Assembly: GCA_947462335.1 (NCBI GenBank)
Contig: OX381707.1
Coordinates: 83,228,610-83,292,609, forward strand
Source of the DNA: Harmothoe impar
Lineage: Eukaryota; Annelida; Polychaeta; Phyllodocida; Polynoidae
Reading direction: 5' to 3'
Length of the DNA: 64,000 nt
A program made the translations under genes and the position numbers. Below, piece by piece: positions 1-9,756 of this stretch. Each line of letters begins with the position of its first letter. The first letter of the stretch is position 1. The notes beneath the pieces were generated by a model. That model was given only the letters and a program-made list of their open reading frames with translations. It ran no database searches and was not told the origin of the DNA.

Positions 1-100
1 TTTAATGATAAATTATGTTAAATTATTGCGGCAATAGATTTAGAAAAAGATTATTGGCCAGGACATGAGCTGGGGTCTCGAATAAGCACTGGGGGTTAGA

Positions 101-162
101 TAGTGCTTAGACAGTTTAATGTACTATAGTTATATAGTGCTCAGACAGTTTAATGTACTATA
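101..162. repeat. Two-copy tandem repeat, 34-bp period
   Basis: Two copies of tagtgcttagacagtttaa-type sequence start at 101 and 135, in the intron after the last visible Roc exon. No other signal was seen here. Confidence 0.7.
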
Positions 163-322
163 TATCATGGTCTTAGATAACTGCTGCTCTCATACATAAG
201 AGCTGGTGGTATGTATATCATTGAGCCCCCAGGTACATTATATGGGCCAGTGTGAAGAAAACAATGATTGCCTCTAATCAATGCTACAGTAAATGCTTGA
301 AATATGAATTTCATCGACTCAC

Positions 323-3300
323 ATCCTTGTGCGTGCCGACTATGATCACATTCAATGGGCATGAGGCACTGCAACTCCCCTGGACTTGGTCTTCATGTTG
401 AAATGTATGTATACATCTGAACCAATACTCCAAGTGCTCTGAAGTAAGAAATGGAGAACGACATTGAATATATGCATTCTACAACAACAACAGGAAAATA
501 TTTAGATGATACTGGAGAGTTATGTTTTAACTGTTATTTTGAACCTACCTGGATAGAAATTAGGATCATAATCATACAAGTTCCAATCCAACAACGAAGG
601 TAAATGTTAGATTGCTGTTTTTCGAAGATCCCACCCATTTTGTTTGACCAAAATAAAACATGAATAGATCAATGTGATGATAGTCATACCTTCCACAGTC
701 TGTGGGCTTCCTGTATCCTTTACATCGCGACCATGCCGGTTTTTGCGGAGGGATGGAACTTCCTCCTTCAAGTCCTTTGTCATATCCATCGCTATAATGT
801 ACACACATCTTCTTGTCAAGAATGGCTTGGTAGTGTGATAAAATAGGCCCTAGATGATTCAGAGAACAAAGGTTTGTAGTGAGGTAGAGTTGACACAAAA
901 TGAAATTAAGATAAAAGTTTTAAGTATATTCTGATCTCAAAGACAAATACATATGAAATGTATGCACAATACACACTGATACAAAAAAGCAGTAAATGCA
1001 TATCAACCTAATGTATACCTAAATTCCAAGTACTGCACCAAATACTGCACCTAAATGAAACACACTTCCATCCGCAAGCAACAATCCCATTAATAATAAG
1101 ATAAGATCATTACTGTAGATTGATACTTCACACACTCTTTTGAATGCAATGTTTACTTTCTCATGACATGTCATAACATCATAAAGAAATTATTGCTTTT
1201 GACATCCACAGGATATATCGAATTTGGGCCTTTGCCTATGAAGCTCTTGATCCAGGTGCACTTACCTGCCCTCCAGAATCCCAGAAAAGGAGTTCTTCTT
1301 TGCCATCATCTCTTTCACTGAGTTTTTGCCCTGTTAATATCTTCATATCATCTGGCATTTCACTCCGCGGCTTGGCCTCACCTCTGTTTTCTACGACAGG
1401 TTTTTCCTGTGTATCTTTGCTCTCTGCTGTAGCAGACTGTTGCGCTGTCTGTTTTAACAATTCGTTGGAGCCATCTGAGATATGGACTGTGGAATTCCAT
1501 AGAAAAAGCATTTTAATCTGATTACAAAGATCTCAATGTCTACAAACTTGAAGAAGTAGCACTATTCCTGGTGAATCTAGGTATGACTTATGAATATAGA
1601 CGCTATTTTATATATAAATTATTATGTTTATAATTTATACCTTCATTTTCTCCTTTGGTTGGACGAACTGTTCTCTTTCCATCTTGTGAAATATCATCTT
1701 GCACTCTTGATTCTGTGTGCATTGGCGTATGGTTAGGACTTTCAATCTAGGGAATAGATAATTTTACCATGATTACTTCTGTAAGACACACCAGATACAT
1801 ATGGTGACTATATTTCAATTCAGCTCTTGGATGACTTGTTATATCGATTTAACCTATTGTAATATGTTTCAAAGTAATAGCCGAAATGGGGGCAGTTGTA
1901 TATATATATATAGACTACACATTCCGATTGCATCTTACTCAAAAAGTTACTTGAATAGTGATACCAACCTGCGGTTTAACTTTATCAATTATGTACTCTG
2001 CAATCTTGTCCTTGTATTCATTCTCAACTGAAAATACAAATTGCAAATACATTATGTTTCAGTTCATCATCATTGTGAGTTAAGGGATGCACCAAAACAT
2101 ATATCTTTCAGTTCTCCCCTATTGACTATATATTGACACTCAGTCTAAAATAAGTTGGACTGCCTGTTTGTCAGTACAATGAAATAAAGGGCCGACTTAG
2201 CAGCAGCCTGATATGTCATGTGCAAGGGGTCCTCATCACTAAAGCCAGGAATAGCGTCAAAAGTGGCAGAACCGGTTCCAATACTGCACAAGCAGCAACA
2301 CACAGGCAAATATCAGCGTCAGCCAATGTCGCCAATACTACTCTCATACAAGGGTCAGGCACTGCTGGACTATAATAGATGGGTCAAGGGCCATTCTAGT
2401 GAGGGTCAGGCTAGGCTGGACATTCAATAACAGGCTGGACCTTGGCAAACTTGCTTGAAAGTCTGGCCATGCTGGATCCTTATGCCACAGTCTGACAATG
2501 CTGGACTCTTGCAGGCTGAAAGAGACTCTCCCCAGAGTCCAGCATTGCCAAAGTCCAGCCTGTTATTGAATGTCCAGCCTAGCCTGACCCTCACTAGAAT
2601 GGCCCTTGACCCATCTATTATAGTCCAGCAGTGCCTGACCCTTGTCTGAGAGTGGTTATGGCGACATTGGGTGACGCTGATATTTGCCTGTGTGAAGGCA
2701 CACTCATCCTGAGCAGGTTCACTACAATTTAACCATCACGTGAAGCAGTTGAAAAACATCAACTGTTGTGTAAACCTCCTCCATTCCATCACTGTCTACA
2801 TCAGAAAGAGCATGACACAGGCCTTCCATCAGGCATAATCTATGTAATTACCTGAGTGACTACTCCAGTTTCTTATCTTGTTGAATTCCACATTCATCCC
2901 ATTTGTCATGACATGTTTGTCAACAAATGGCCGACAGAGTAAGCTGTTCACGATGTTAGACTTCCCTGCCTTTTCATGACCCAAGAGCATCACACGACAT
3001 TGACAAACTGACTTTACACCTTCTGCACAGGCCTCGAGATATGCTTCTTGACATTCTCTACTCAGAAGGTAGAACTCGTCTGGAATACCTGCAATAACAG
3101 CAACAACTTCTTACTACTCAAATAACTAGGAGGTTCAAAATAGATCAAGTTTGCCCTCATATTTGCTAGGCTTCCGGTACCACCTAACCACATCCGTTTT
3201 ATAGACGGCATAGACTGGTTGACGCGCAGACAATTGACATGCTGGGAATTGGTTAATCAATACAGTGGAGCACTCGGAAAAGATTACCACAGGTCCGGGA

Positions 3301-3574
3301 GACATGCCTCACCATCTTAACTCTGAATGGAATAATTAGTCTGAGGAGAAATTGAGAACAGCGTAAAATGTTGACATTGTGTCTGTTAGTAGTGAAGTAT
3401 CAGTTACCAAGGATTGAAGCTGAGCATTATTAGACATTTATATATACGAACCAAGTACAAGGTAGCAGACAGTGTCCAATTTGCCCACAAACATCCACAT
3501 GTTGTTGGGGAGTACACTGTTGTAAAAGGCTAGTGACAAATGCATTCGTAACCATCTCCTCATCCTCGGGTGTA
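323..3574 (-). CDS. Roc (Ras-of-complex) GTPase exons
   Basis: Seven resolved exons carry GTPase motifs in the right order: P-loop GHEKAGKS (exon 3088-2852, preceded by the AYLEACAEG helix seen in animal Roc proteins), switch-II WDSGGQ (end of exon 1474-1266, corresponding to the WDFGGQ/WDFAGQ of Roc domains), the strand RRCVYIIAMDM (exon 849-690), and the guanine-specificity motif VGTHKD (exon 379-323). Exons 2027-1969, 1746-1641 and most of 1474-1266 form a hydrophilic insert of about 120 residues between G1 and G3, long for a Roc domain. A short exon between 690 and 379 should exist (a frame with YLRCWIG is visible near 560-600), but its phase does not fit simply. That may be a missed splice site or a lesion. 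COR or kinase domains, if any, lie beyond the window. Confidence 0.7.
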
Positions 3575-6500
3575 CTTAAAGCAAAACAAAACATACATTC
3601 ATTTCAATGCATAACTCAGCTAACAAAAATACATTATTTTACATCAGAAAAAATGTTCTAAGCTTTACATAACATTATGGCATAATAAAGAGCCTTAGTA
3701 AAACGTTGACATATTATGTTATATACCGTTATAAAATGGTGTATAACGTTATTTGTTTACTGAGAAACTCTCTTCAGTTCCACACAGAAGTTCAATGAAA
3801 CGCCATATGTACTAGTTCATATCTTGTATTAGATGAATGCCTATAAGGACAATAACAAAATAAACAATATACTAACCTACTGTTGTCATCTGCAGAACTA
3901 CCAAAAAGCCAACCAGACATTTTGAGGGAGTCAGCTGTCTCAGAGAAGATGGTGCGGATGCGGTTGGAGATCCTGTCCAATTCTGCTGACTGCACAGGAG
4001 TGAAACCCTCGGTGAGGATATTTCGTGGGAAATTCTCTTGTATAACAGCTGGGAACTGGAGCAGTTCTTGTGTGAGCTCATTCTCCTCATAATCCTGGTT
4101 CTCAGGCTGCAGTAGGAGACATGCGCGACTAATGAATACCACATCAGGGAGCAACTGCGGCTCGTACTGAGCGATGTAGCTGCAGGTCAGCTTAAGGATA
4201 TTTTGTGAATGGGCATTGGAACACAGCCACAGCAGTATTGCCTGCTTGTACTCAACGTCATTGATGAGACACTCAATGAGTCCCCTCATGGAGAAATACT
4301 CTGAGAGCGTCTCCTGAGTGAAACTAAAGTTGATGCGCTCTTTGAAGTATTGGTCCCTGTAGCTGTGTCTATGCAGCAGACTAAAGTACATGGAGCCAGG
4401 GGGAATATCGTCCTCTGAGAGAGTCCTCTGATCAGTGAGGAAACACCTCAGGCATGCCTGGTAGAACACGCTATGTTGAATAGGTTCACGACATTCCTCG
4501 TCTCGTTTAAGCAGCATCATGTCAAGACTTCTAAGCAACTTTACTGTGTTCAATGTTTTAAGATCCTCCAGAGTCAAAAGACCACAGGCTGTGAGCTCAC
4601 AAACAATATGTACCCTAAGTGGGTTACTGAAAACCCACTCCAGGCCCTCTGGATGTTCCTCTACATATTGTAGTACAGGATGATCACTGCTTAAGGAGTG
4701 CATCTCACTGAAGTACCGTTTCATGTAGCTGATGCCCTGGGTTAAGGAGAATCCCTCAAGGCGCAGCTCCCGATCAATGTACCTCTGTTCTATTGGTAGT
4801 CGGTCATCTCTAGCTGATACAAGTACCCTTGGTTTTCCTACTTTCTTCTGGGAGGTTTCTATGTAAGATGACATGCTTTCTAGTGAGGGTTTATGCCGAA
4901 CTTCATCCATGGCATCATACATAATAAGAATGCCCTCACCATCTTCTTCCATATCACGCATCATATGGTCCTTGAGGTGTGGCTGGCACCTGAGGCTGTC
5001 TCTGATTGCATCGGTAGCACTCCCTCTAACACCCCCTGCATGTATGTAGACCACTAACTTCCAGAGGTGCCCTTGACATGGAACATCCGGGCCTTTTTGT
5101 TCACATGAAATCACATCCTGGCTCCAGTCGTACGCGTATTCCTCCAGGTAGGACGACTTCCCACTCCCAGCAGGACCCTCCATACTGAGACACCTGGGGG
5201 GACGTGTGCCAAACAGCCCATGGAAAAGTTCCTGCTTACTAAGGGGCAGTTTCTCTCTGAAACCAAAGAAATGCTTTAGACGCTGTAGAATCATTACATT
5301 TCAAGCTGTTTATATAATTGTAAGACATATACATGAGCAATTCTTCATATAAATAGGTAAGTCATAGCTGTAGGATGTACCTTATTAAAATAGCATTCAC
5401 TTTTAAAAGCCATGTTATAAGATGATTATGTAGTATGAATTGGTGTAGTGATACATGATTACACAGCTAAAAAAACACGTTATTTTACGTCTAAACTTTA
5501 CATTTTAAAACTTTATATTATGTAATGCCATATAGTAAGGAGCCTTAGAGAAACGTTTTATAACGTTATAAAATGTTTATAACGTTTTTTTTGGCACCGT
5601 CCACAGAGAATTTATGCTCTGTGGATGGTGACCCTTACTGGGTATGTGTTCTATATTCCTGTAACAAATACCTCCGTAATAAGTGGCCAGTATACCTTTG
5701 GTTGTGATTACACGAAGCATTCTGATTGATGTAGAGTAGTCTCAGGTCAATGTCATCCATCCTTTTGATGTCAAAAAGACTGGCCTTCATAAGTGTTTGA
5801 TTGTAGTTCCCACAGTGTTGAAGAAGACCTAGATATTTTAAGACAGTAGGCACAGTCTTTAGGAAATCTCATAACTGTGCAGGATAAGATGTCAATTGAT
5901 GCCCTTCTGGACTTCCGTGGCCTCTCCCAACAAAGCTAGATATGTTCAGGAGCCAATCTCTGGATGGAATATTTAGTGGGGTGTGGGAAAATTCTAGGAT
6001 GAAAAATCACCATACATGTATTTGAATAAATATTATTTGCAAACGTTGATCAATACATTTATGAGAAAACTGTTGATAAGCTACATACCAGGTAATTGAT
6101 CATTAGAAATCGGAATCATTGCATCACTCTCAATGCTCTTGTAGTAGTGAGCTTTGCGTGCCTTAGGCTGGCCGCTTGAACTTGACTTGAGATGACTAGC
6201 AGATGGTGAAGGCGGGTCCTCGTAATCTGCAGGTGAGAGGCCTAGGAGGCGGATGATATGGGGTTGGTCGGACTTGGCGAGGGCCCGCATGAATCCATGT
6301 AGCCTCCATATAGGTCCAGCCTCCAGGTGCAGCACCAGCCGCTCTACTGCATCCGCTTCTGTTACATTGAGCTGCAATAAATTGTGTCAAATGGAAATAG
6401 CTTGTTGTCTTAGGTGTTTTCATCTTAAATGTTTGTATCATAATTTGGGCAGTTGAGGGGCTAACTGTCAAAGATATTAAATGTCAGGGGGAGGGGCTAC

Positions 6501-6796
6501 TTCTCTACAATTCATTAATTTGTGTGTACAAAATGAAGTACAAACTGAAGTACAAACTATTCAAAATAAAGATATATGCATAGTTTATATCTTACCATGA
6601 TCCTCTCCCTTCCAACTCGGTCAATGACGTCTAGCACTGTGAGATGCTCCCACATCTGTGGCAGCTGCACAAGCCGTGTCAGCTCAGGCAGCTTGTCCTT
6701 CAGCAGATCCTTGTACCTGGGGCTCCTGGCCACAATCTCCTGCTGCTCAGGGTGGGCGCTGTCCCACAGAGGCAGGGGGCTGGGTGACACTGACAT
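323..6796 (-). CDS. CARD-like/NACHT/Roc multidomain gene, 3' end outside window
   Basis: Exons inferred on the minus strand: 6796-6596, 6371-6089, 5828-5696, 5256-3881, 3574-3452, 3088-2852, 2027-1969, 1746-1641, 1474-1266, 849-690, one unresolved short exon near 550-620, and 379-323. Every resolved junction has GT and AG and keeps one reading frame (phases 0,1,2,1,1,1,0,1,0,1). The product would start with a CARD-like domain, then a NACHT NTPase with Walker A and B, then a Roc GTPase carrying GHEKAGKS, WDSGGQ and THKD. Proteins of these families sense danger signals or build signalling platforms in the cytosol. The start ATG at 6796 lies two bases after an acceptor, exactly as in the paralogous gene at 54403, so a 5' non-coding exon is expected upstream. 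The last visible exon ends at a donor, so the protein continues to the left. The join of NACHT to Roc is inferred from splice phase and has no transcript support here. Confidence 0.7.
2299..2694. repeat. Fold-back element with 150-bp inverted arms
   Basis: Arms 2299-2448 and 2545-2694 are near-perfect reverse complements (for example cacacaggcaaatatcagcg against its complement at the far end) separated by a 96-bp loop. The loop has its own smaller tggactctt/agagtcca pair. It sits in the intron between the P-loop exon and the next Roc exon. It looks like a fold-back or miniature inverted-repeat transposon; no coding capacity. Confidence 0.9.
3630..3760. repeat. Miniature repeat, taacgttata family, copy 1
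   Basis: AT-rich block with attattttacatc, gagccttagtaaaacg and accgttataaaatgg segments, inside an intron of the NACHT-Roc gene. Closely related blocks occur at 5475-5595 and 52605-52735. Confidence 0.65.
3881..5256 (-). CDS. NACHT NTPase exon
   Basis: A single exon of 458 codons, entered at acceptor tttggtttcag and left at donor gtaggt. It has Walker A GPAGSGKS about 30 residues in and a NACHT-type Walker B, LIMYDAMDE, about 80 residues later, where the doubled acidic residues are typical of STAND NTPases of NLR proteins. Downstream come the LVSARDDR sensor-like strand, a winged-helix-like region and an alpha-helical C-terminal part with FSFTQETLSEYFS, matching the F-x-H/Q-x-x-hxEYF element after NACHT domains. 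NACHT modules bind and hydrolyse ATP to control oligomerisation. No leucine-rich repeats follow; the next exons lead to Roc. The exon itself is open throughout, with no frameshift. Confidence 0.85.
5475..5595. repeat. Miniature repeat, taacgttata family, copy 2
   Basis: Shares acgttattttacgtc, gagccttagagaaacg and taacgttataaaatg with the copies at 3630-3760 and 52605-52735. Intronic, between the linker and NACHT exons. Confidence 0.65.
5696..5828 (-). CDS. Linker exon 3 upstream of NACHT
   Basis: A 133-bp exon from acceptor ...atatctag to donor gtatac. It is the only exon in the gap whose phases (2 bases in, 2 bases out) fit both neighbours. It encodes about 44 residues including FDIKRMDDIDLRLL, which resembles the short hydrophobic strand commonly found just before a NACHT P-loop. 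No catalytic residues are expected. The boundary choice depends on phase matching, so the acceptor could be wrong. Confidence 0.5.
6089..6796 (-). CDS. CARD-like (death-fold) exons 1-2 of the NACHT-Roc gene
   Basis: Exon 1 is 6796-6596 (67 codons, donor gtaaga) and exon 2 is 6371-6089 (94 codons plus one base, donor gtatgt). Together they give about 115 residues of amphipathic helices followed by a Ser/Lys-rich linker. The helix pattern, with conserved Leu/Val/Ile spacing and an LNVTEADAVERL segment just after the exon junction, resembles a CARD or related death-fold domain. The same two-part domain, with the equivalent intron position and similar wording (LNATNADSVDRL), starts the gene at 48.7-54.4 kb. 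CARD-type domains normally recruit partners by homotypic contact. The assignment rests on pattern; DED or another death-fold subtype cannot be excluded. Confidence 0.6.
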
Positions 6797-6929
6797 GTCT
6801 GTTAACAAAATGACAAATATTAAAGCAGAATTCCCGGGTCCATGTGTAGCTTAGAATCGTCAAGGTGATAAGTATGTGTGGGGGTGCGGAGCATTAAATT
6901 GTTTCAAGTGTAAGGCTGTATGTATAGGC

Positions 6930-7003
6930 TATGGTGATATCAGCACGTTTCTGGTGGATAGCAGCACGTTTCCGTAGGATATCAGCACGTTTCCGGTGGT
7001 CCT
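6930..7003. repeat. Three-copy tandem repeat of about 24 bp
   Basis: Three copies of gatatcagcacgtttccggtg-like sequence. The gatatcagcac word recurs in the inverted repeat at 7743-7852. Confidence 0.75.
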
Positions 7004-7339
7004 GAGTAATTCCGAAATTTCGTCACCTATAAAATCCGAGGTTTCATGGCAATTCAAACACGCCACCCCAAGAGTTCAAGTCTGATGCTCTACGTACCAC
7101 GCCGTCAAGGTGCTTGTAATAGTAGGGGACAAATCAGGGGTTCATAGGCAGAGTTTGAGCCCTGTAGGGCCATTATTTACCGAGTTACAGAAGAAAAGAC
7201 ATTTTTTGGTATAATTTCTTTGAAACCCTATTTATTTATTCTTTACTATAAAGGTAGAAGTTGGACTTTACATATCTATTTGTTAAAATAATTCTAGAGC
7301 CAATTCTTTACACATATATATGCTCTTTAAAAAGGGGGC

Positions 7340-7440
7340 ATTTTCACCCAGGGTCGAACCCGGGACCTGCGGTGTGTCAGTCAGACACGCTGGCTGCTTG
7401 GCCGGAGAGACCGTGGTACAGCGGGAGGGAAACGCTGGTT
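7340..7440 (-). repeat. tRNA-like remnant (SINE head or tRNA pseudogene)
   Basis: Read on the minus strand, it contains a good B-box/T-arm (ccgggttcgaccctggg) preceded by a weak anticodon-arm-like hairpin. The A-box is not convincing, so it is not called a functional tRNA. Confidence 0.4.
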
Positions 7441-7742
7441 ATAAGTTAGGCTGGGGGAGTGGTTAGCTTTTCAAACCAGCAGGTTGCACGGCGGAGTACC
7501 GTCGTATACGTTAACATTGCGGGTATGTTGGGCGGGAAAGTGGTTAAGTCCATTTGAAACAATGAATGCTCCCAGCTCAGCTCCACCAATCAGGAGGCAG
7601 GGTCGGTGGGATGTCAAAATCAACATGGCCGCTTCCTTGCTGGAGATACTCTTTGTGAAAATCCTTCAAAATGGCCAAATTGGGACGAATTTAAGGTAAA
7701 TTTTTACATTTGAATCGAATAATTGTGTAATAAATCTAATAT

Positions 7743-7852
7743 TGAATGGATATCAGGTCACTCGTACCGTCTAGCATAGGATATCAGCACTCCTCCTACG
7801 GACTCTGCTGATATCCGAGTGCTAGACGGCACTCGCGCCCTGATATCCATTC
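7743..7852. repeat. Inverted repeat with about 42-bp arms
   Basis: Arms both read ggatatcagg...ccgtctagca...ggatatcagc toward the centre, with ctcctcctacggactct between them. tgaatggatatcag and its complement mark the ends. Likely a miniature transposon or hairpin remnant. Confidence 0.7.
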
Positions 7853-8357
7853 ATTATTGGTTAAATATAGTGAGGATGCCAGGCTTGCATTTTATGGTTG
7901 AAGCAGTTAAAAACATCGAGGGATTATTATAACAGCTTATTGTCACGGTGTCAAGCAAAGGGTTTATCTAAAAACATGCAGCCCAATCACGGACTGTGGG
8001 GAGGGGTATATTTAACAGCCATGTTTGTATTTTTTATTTCAGTTGAGTGAGCTGGGACATTCCTAACTGAATTATAGCCTGAGAATCTTGTTATCCAGTA
8101 CTCCAAGGGTACTCTAGGCTGAACCAGTAAAAAATTGTACATTCTAACCAACAAAATAGTAACCCATTGGTAAAGAATAGGGTTTTCAATGAAGTGGGTG
8201 TAGGGGGGTAGTCTCAGGACCCCAGAGATGTCGCCATATGAAAAAAATGAGAGGGAAAATTCACTATAACCGACAGTTTAAGGTTAGATGATATCAGAAA
8301 TATCATATAGCTGAGTCCTTAATTATGTTCATTACATCTACTTAGGAACAATTGTAG

Positions 8358-8640
8358 ATGACAGATGCTGAAAAATATAGCAGAAAACAGATGGCGTTCA
8401 TGGATGCTGAAAATGTTTATCCATGGTGAACGTTGAAAAAAGTTTCCATGAAAGATGCTTAAAATTGTTGTCGATGGCGGATGCTGAACATTGTTGTCAG
8501 TGAAAGATGCTGAAAATTGTGGTCCATAGCAGGTGTTGAAAATGGTTTTCGGTAATGGATGCAGAAAATTGATGTAAATTGCGGAAGTTGAAAATGATTT
8601 TAGTTGACAGATGCTGAATTGTTATCAATGATGAATAGCG
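8358..8640. repeat. Degenerate tandem repeat of about 30 bp
   Basis: About nine diverged copies built on gatgctgaaaattgttgtc plus a ggtc/atggcgg spacer. Old minisatellite; no coding signal. Confidence 0.65.
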
Positions 8641-9187
8641 GGCTTCCATAAAGTCTGTACGTACCAAACGTCTTGAGCCATATTATTATACTCTTTATGT
8701 ACACTTTTTACTTCTTTTTTTTTTTAGAAAAGCTGGCCTATCAAACCGTTACTTTAGTTGTTAGGTCGTGGAGTCACATAAGATGGCTGATTGCATTAAA
8801 GGGATTATCTTACATTAAAACAAAAAAGAACTTTGGTTCTTTCTTTCGAATGTGGTCGTTGTGGCAGCTGGTGATAGTAGAGGGGGGGTCTTTCTTTTAC
8901 TAAAATCAACCTTGATAGGAGTTGCTTTGATGTTTTGTAACGGGTTTTCTTGTATGTTAAGTAATCTTAAATACATACAAACGATGCAGAACATATCCAG
9001 GTTTTAAATCACCATGCTTGTCCCATTAACATTTCTAGTCTGGTTCAAGTCTACTATGTGGTTAAGTGAGAGTGGCGATATTGTCCCTATAACAATTCTT
9101 TATGCATCTACGTTCAATATCTATGTAATTGCCTTGTAGAAACTAAGTACATATACATCCATGCACCATGTTTGTGTTCACTGACTA

Positions 9188-9310
9188 GTGGTCCGTCCCT
9201 TGTTCCATATCTCTTCAAGTAGCGTCTTTCCTGCCTGGACTCCACTCAAAGATAGTGTGTCTTACTTTAGACAACTTAATTTAAACTTTTTTAGTTTCTT
9301 CCATGACAGA
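9188..9310. repeat. Interspersed repeat with 'ttcaagtagcgtctttcctg' core, copy 1
   Basis: Shares gtcccttgttcc, ttcaagtagcgtctttcctg and a later ttagtttctt segment with copies near 24450-24560 and 42104-42210. No terminal repeats recognised; possibly a SINE-like body. Confidence 0.55.
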
Positions 9311-9756
9311 GGTTGTACCAATATTCGGTTTTTTTTTGAATAGGTTTATTGACCAGAAATTCATGTAGAGGTAGTAACACGTTCTTCCATAGTGGTCAGT
9401 TGAAAAATATGTACAAGTGGTATACGTAATAAAATACTTCTTAAACTGAAGCATTTAGTCCTTGGTTGGTGATTCCTCATACAGTATCAATTACAAGAAA
9501 TGTAGTCTTCATTTTTACTAGAATAAAGTAGTACTTCTTGCTCTATATTACTTATTTCTATAGGCTTTATCCATAGTGTTCTACTCTTCTTCTCGTCCCT
9601 GGCCGGTGGGACTTGTGGTATATGTAAGTGAGAGCATACAGGTTTATATAACTTGCTTGGAGGTCCATTTTTTTTATTTTGCCAATGTCAGGTTTTTTTG
9701 AGGAGGAGGAAAGATGTTGAGCAAGGTATTCTTATTGATATATGTATATGTATAGA

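Larger units (their letters stand above)
6797..9756. other. Gene-free stretch upstream of the NACHT-Roc gene
   Basis: No convincing exon was seen. The 5' non-coding exon and promoter of the NACHT-Roc gene should lie here but cannot be placed. The stretch holds the small repeats listed separately at 6930, 7340, 7743, 8358 and 9188. The 9300-9750 part is plain AT-rich sequence. Confidence 0.5.
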
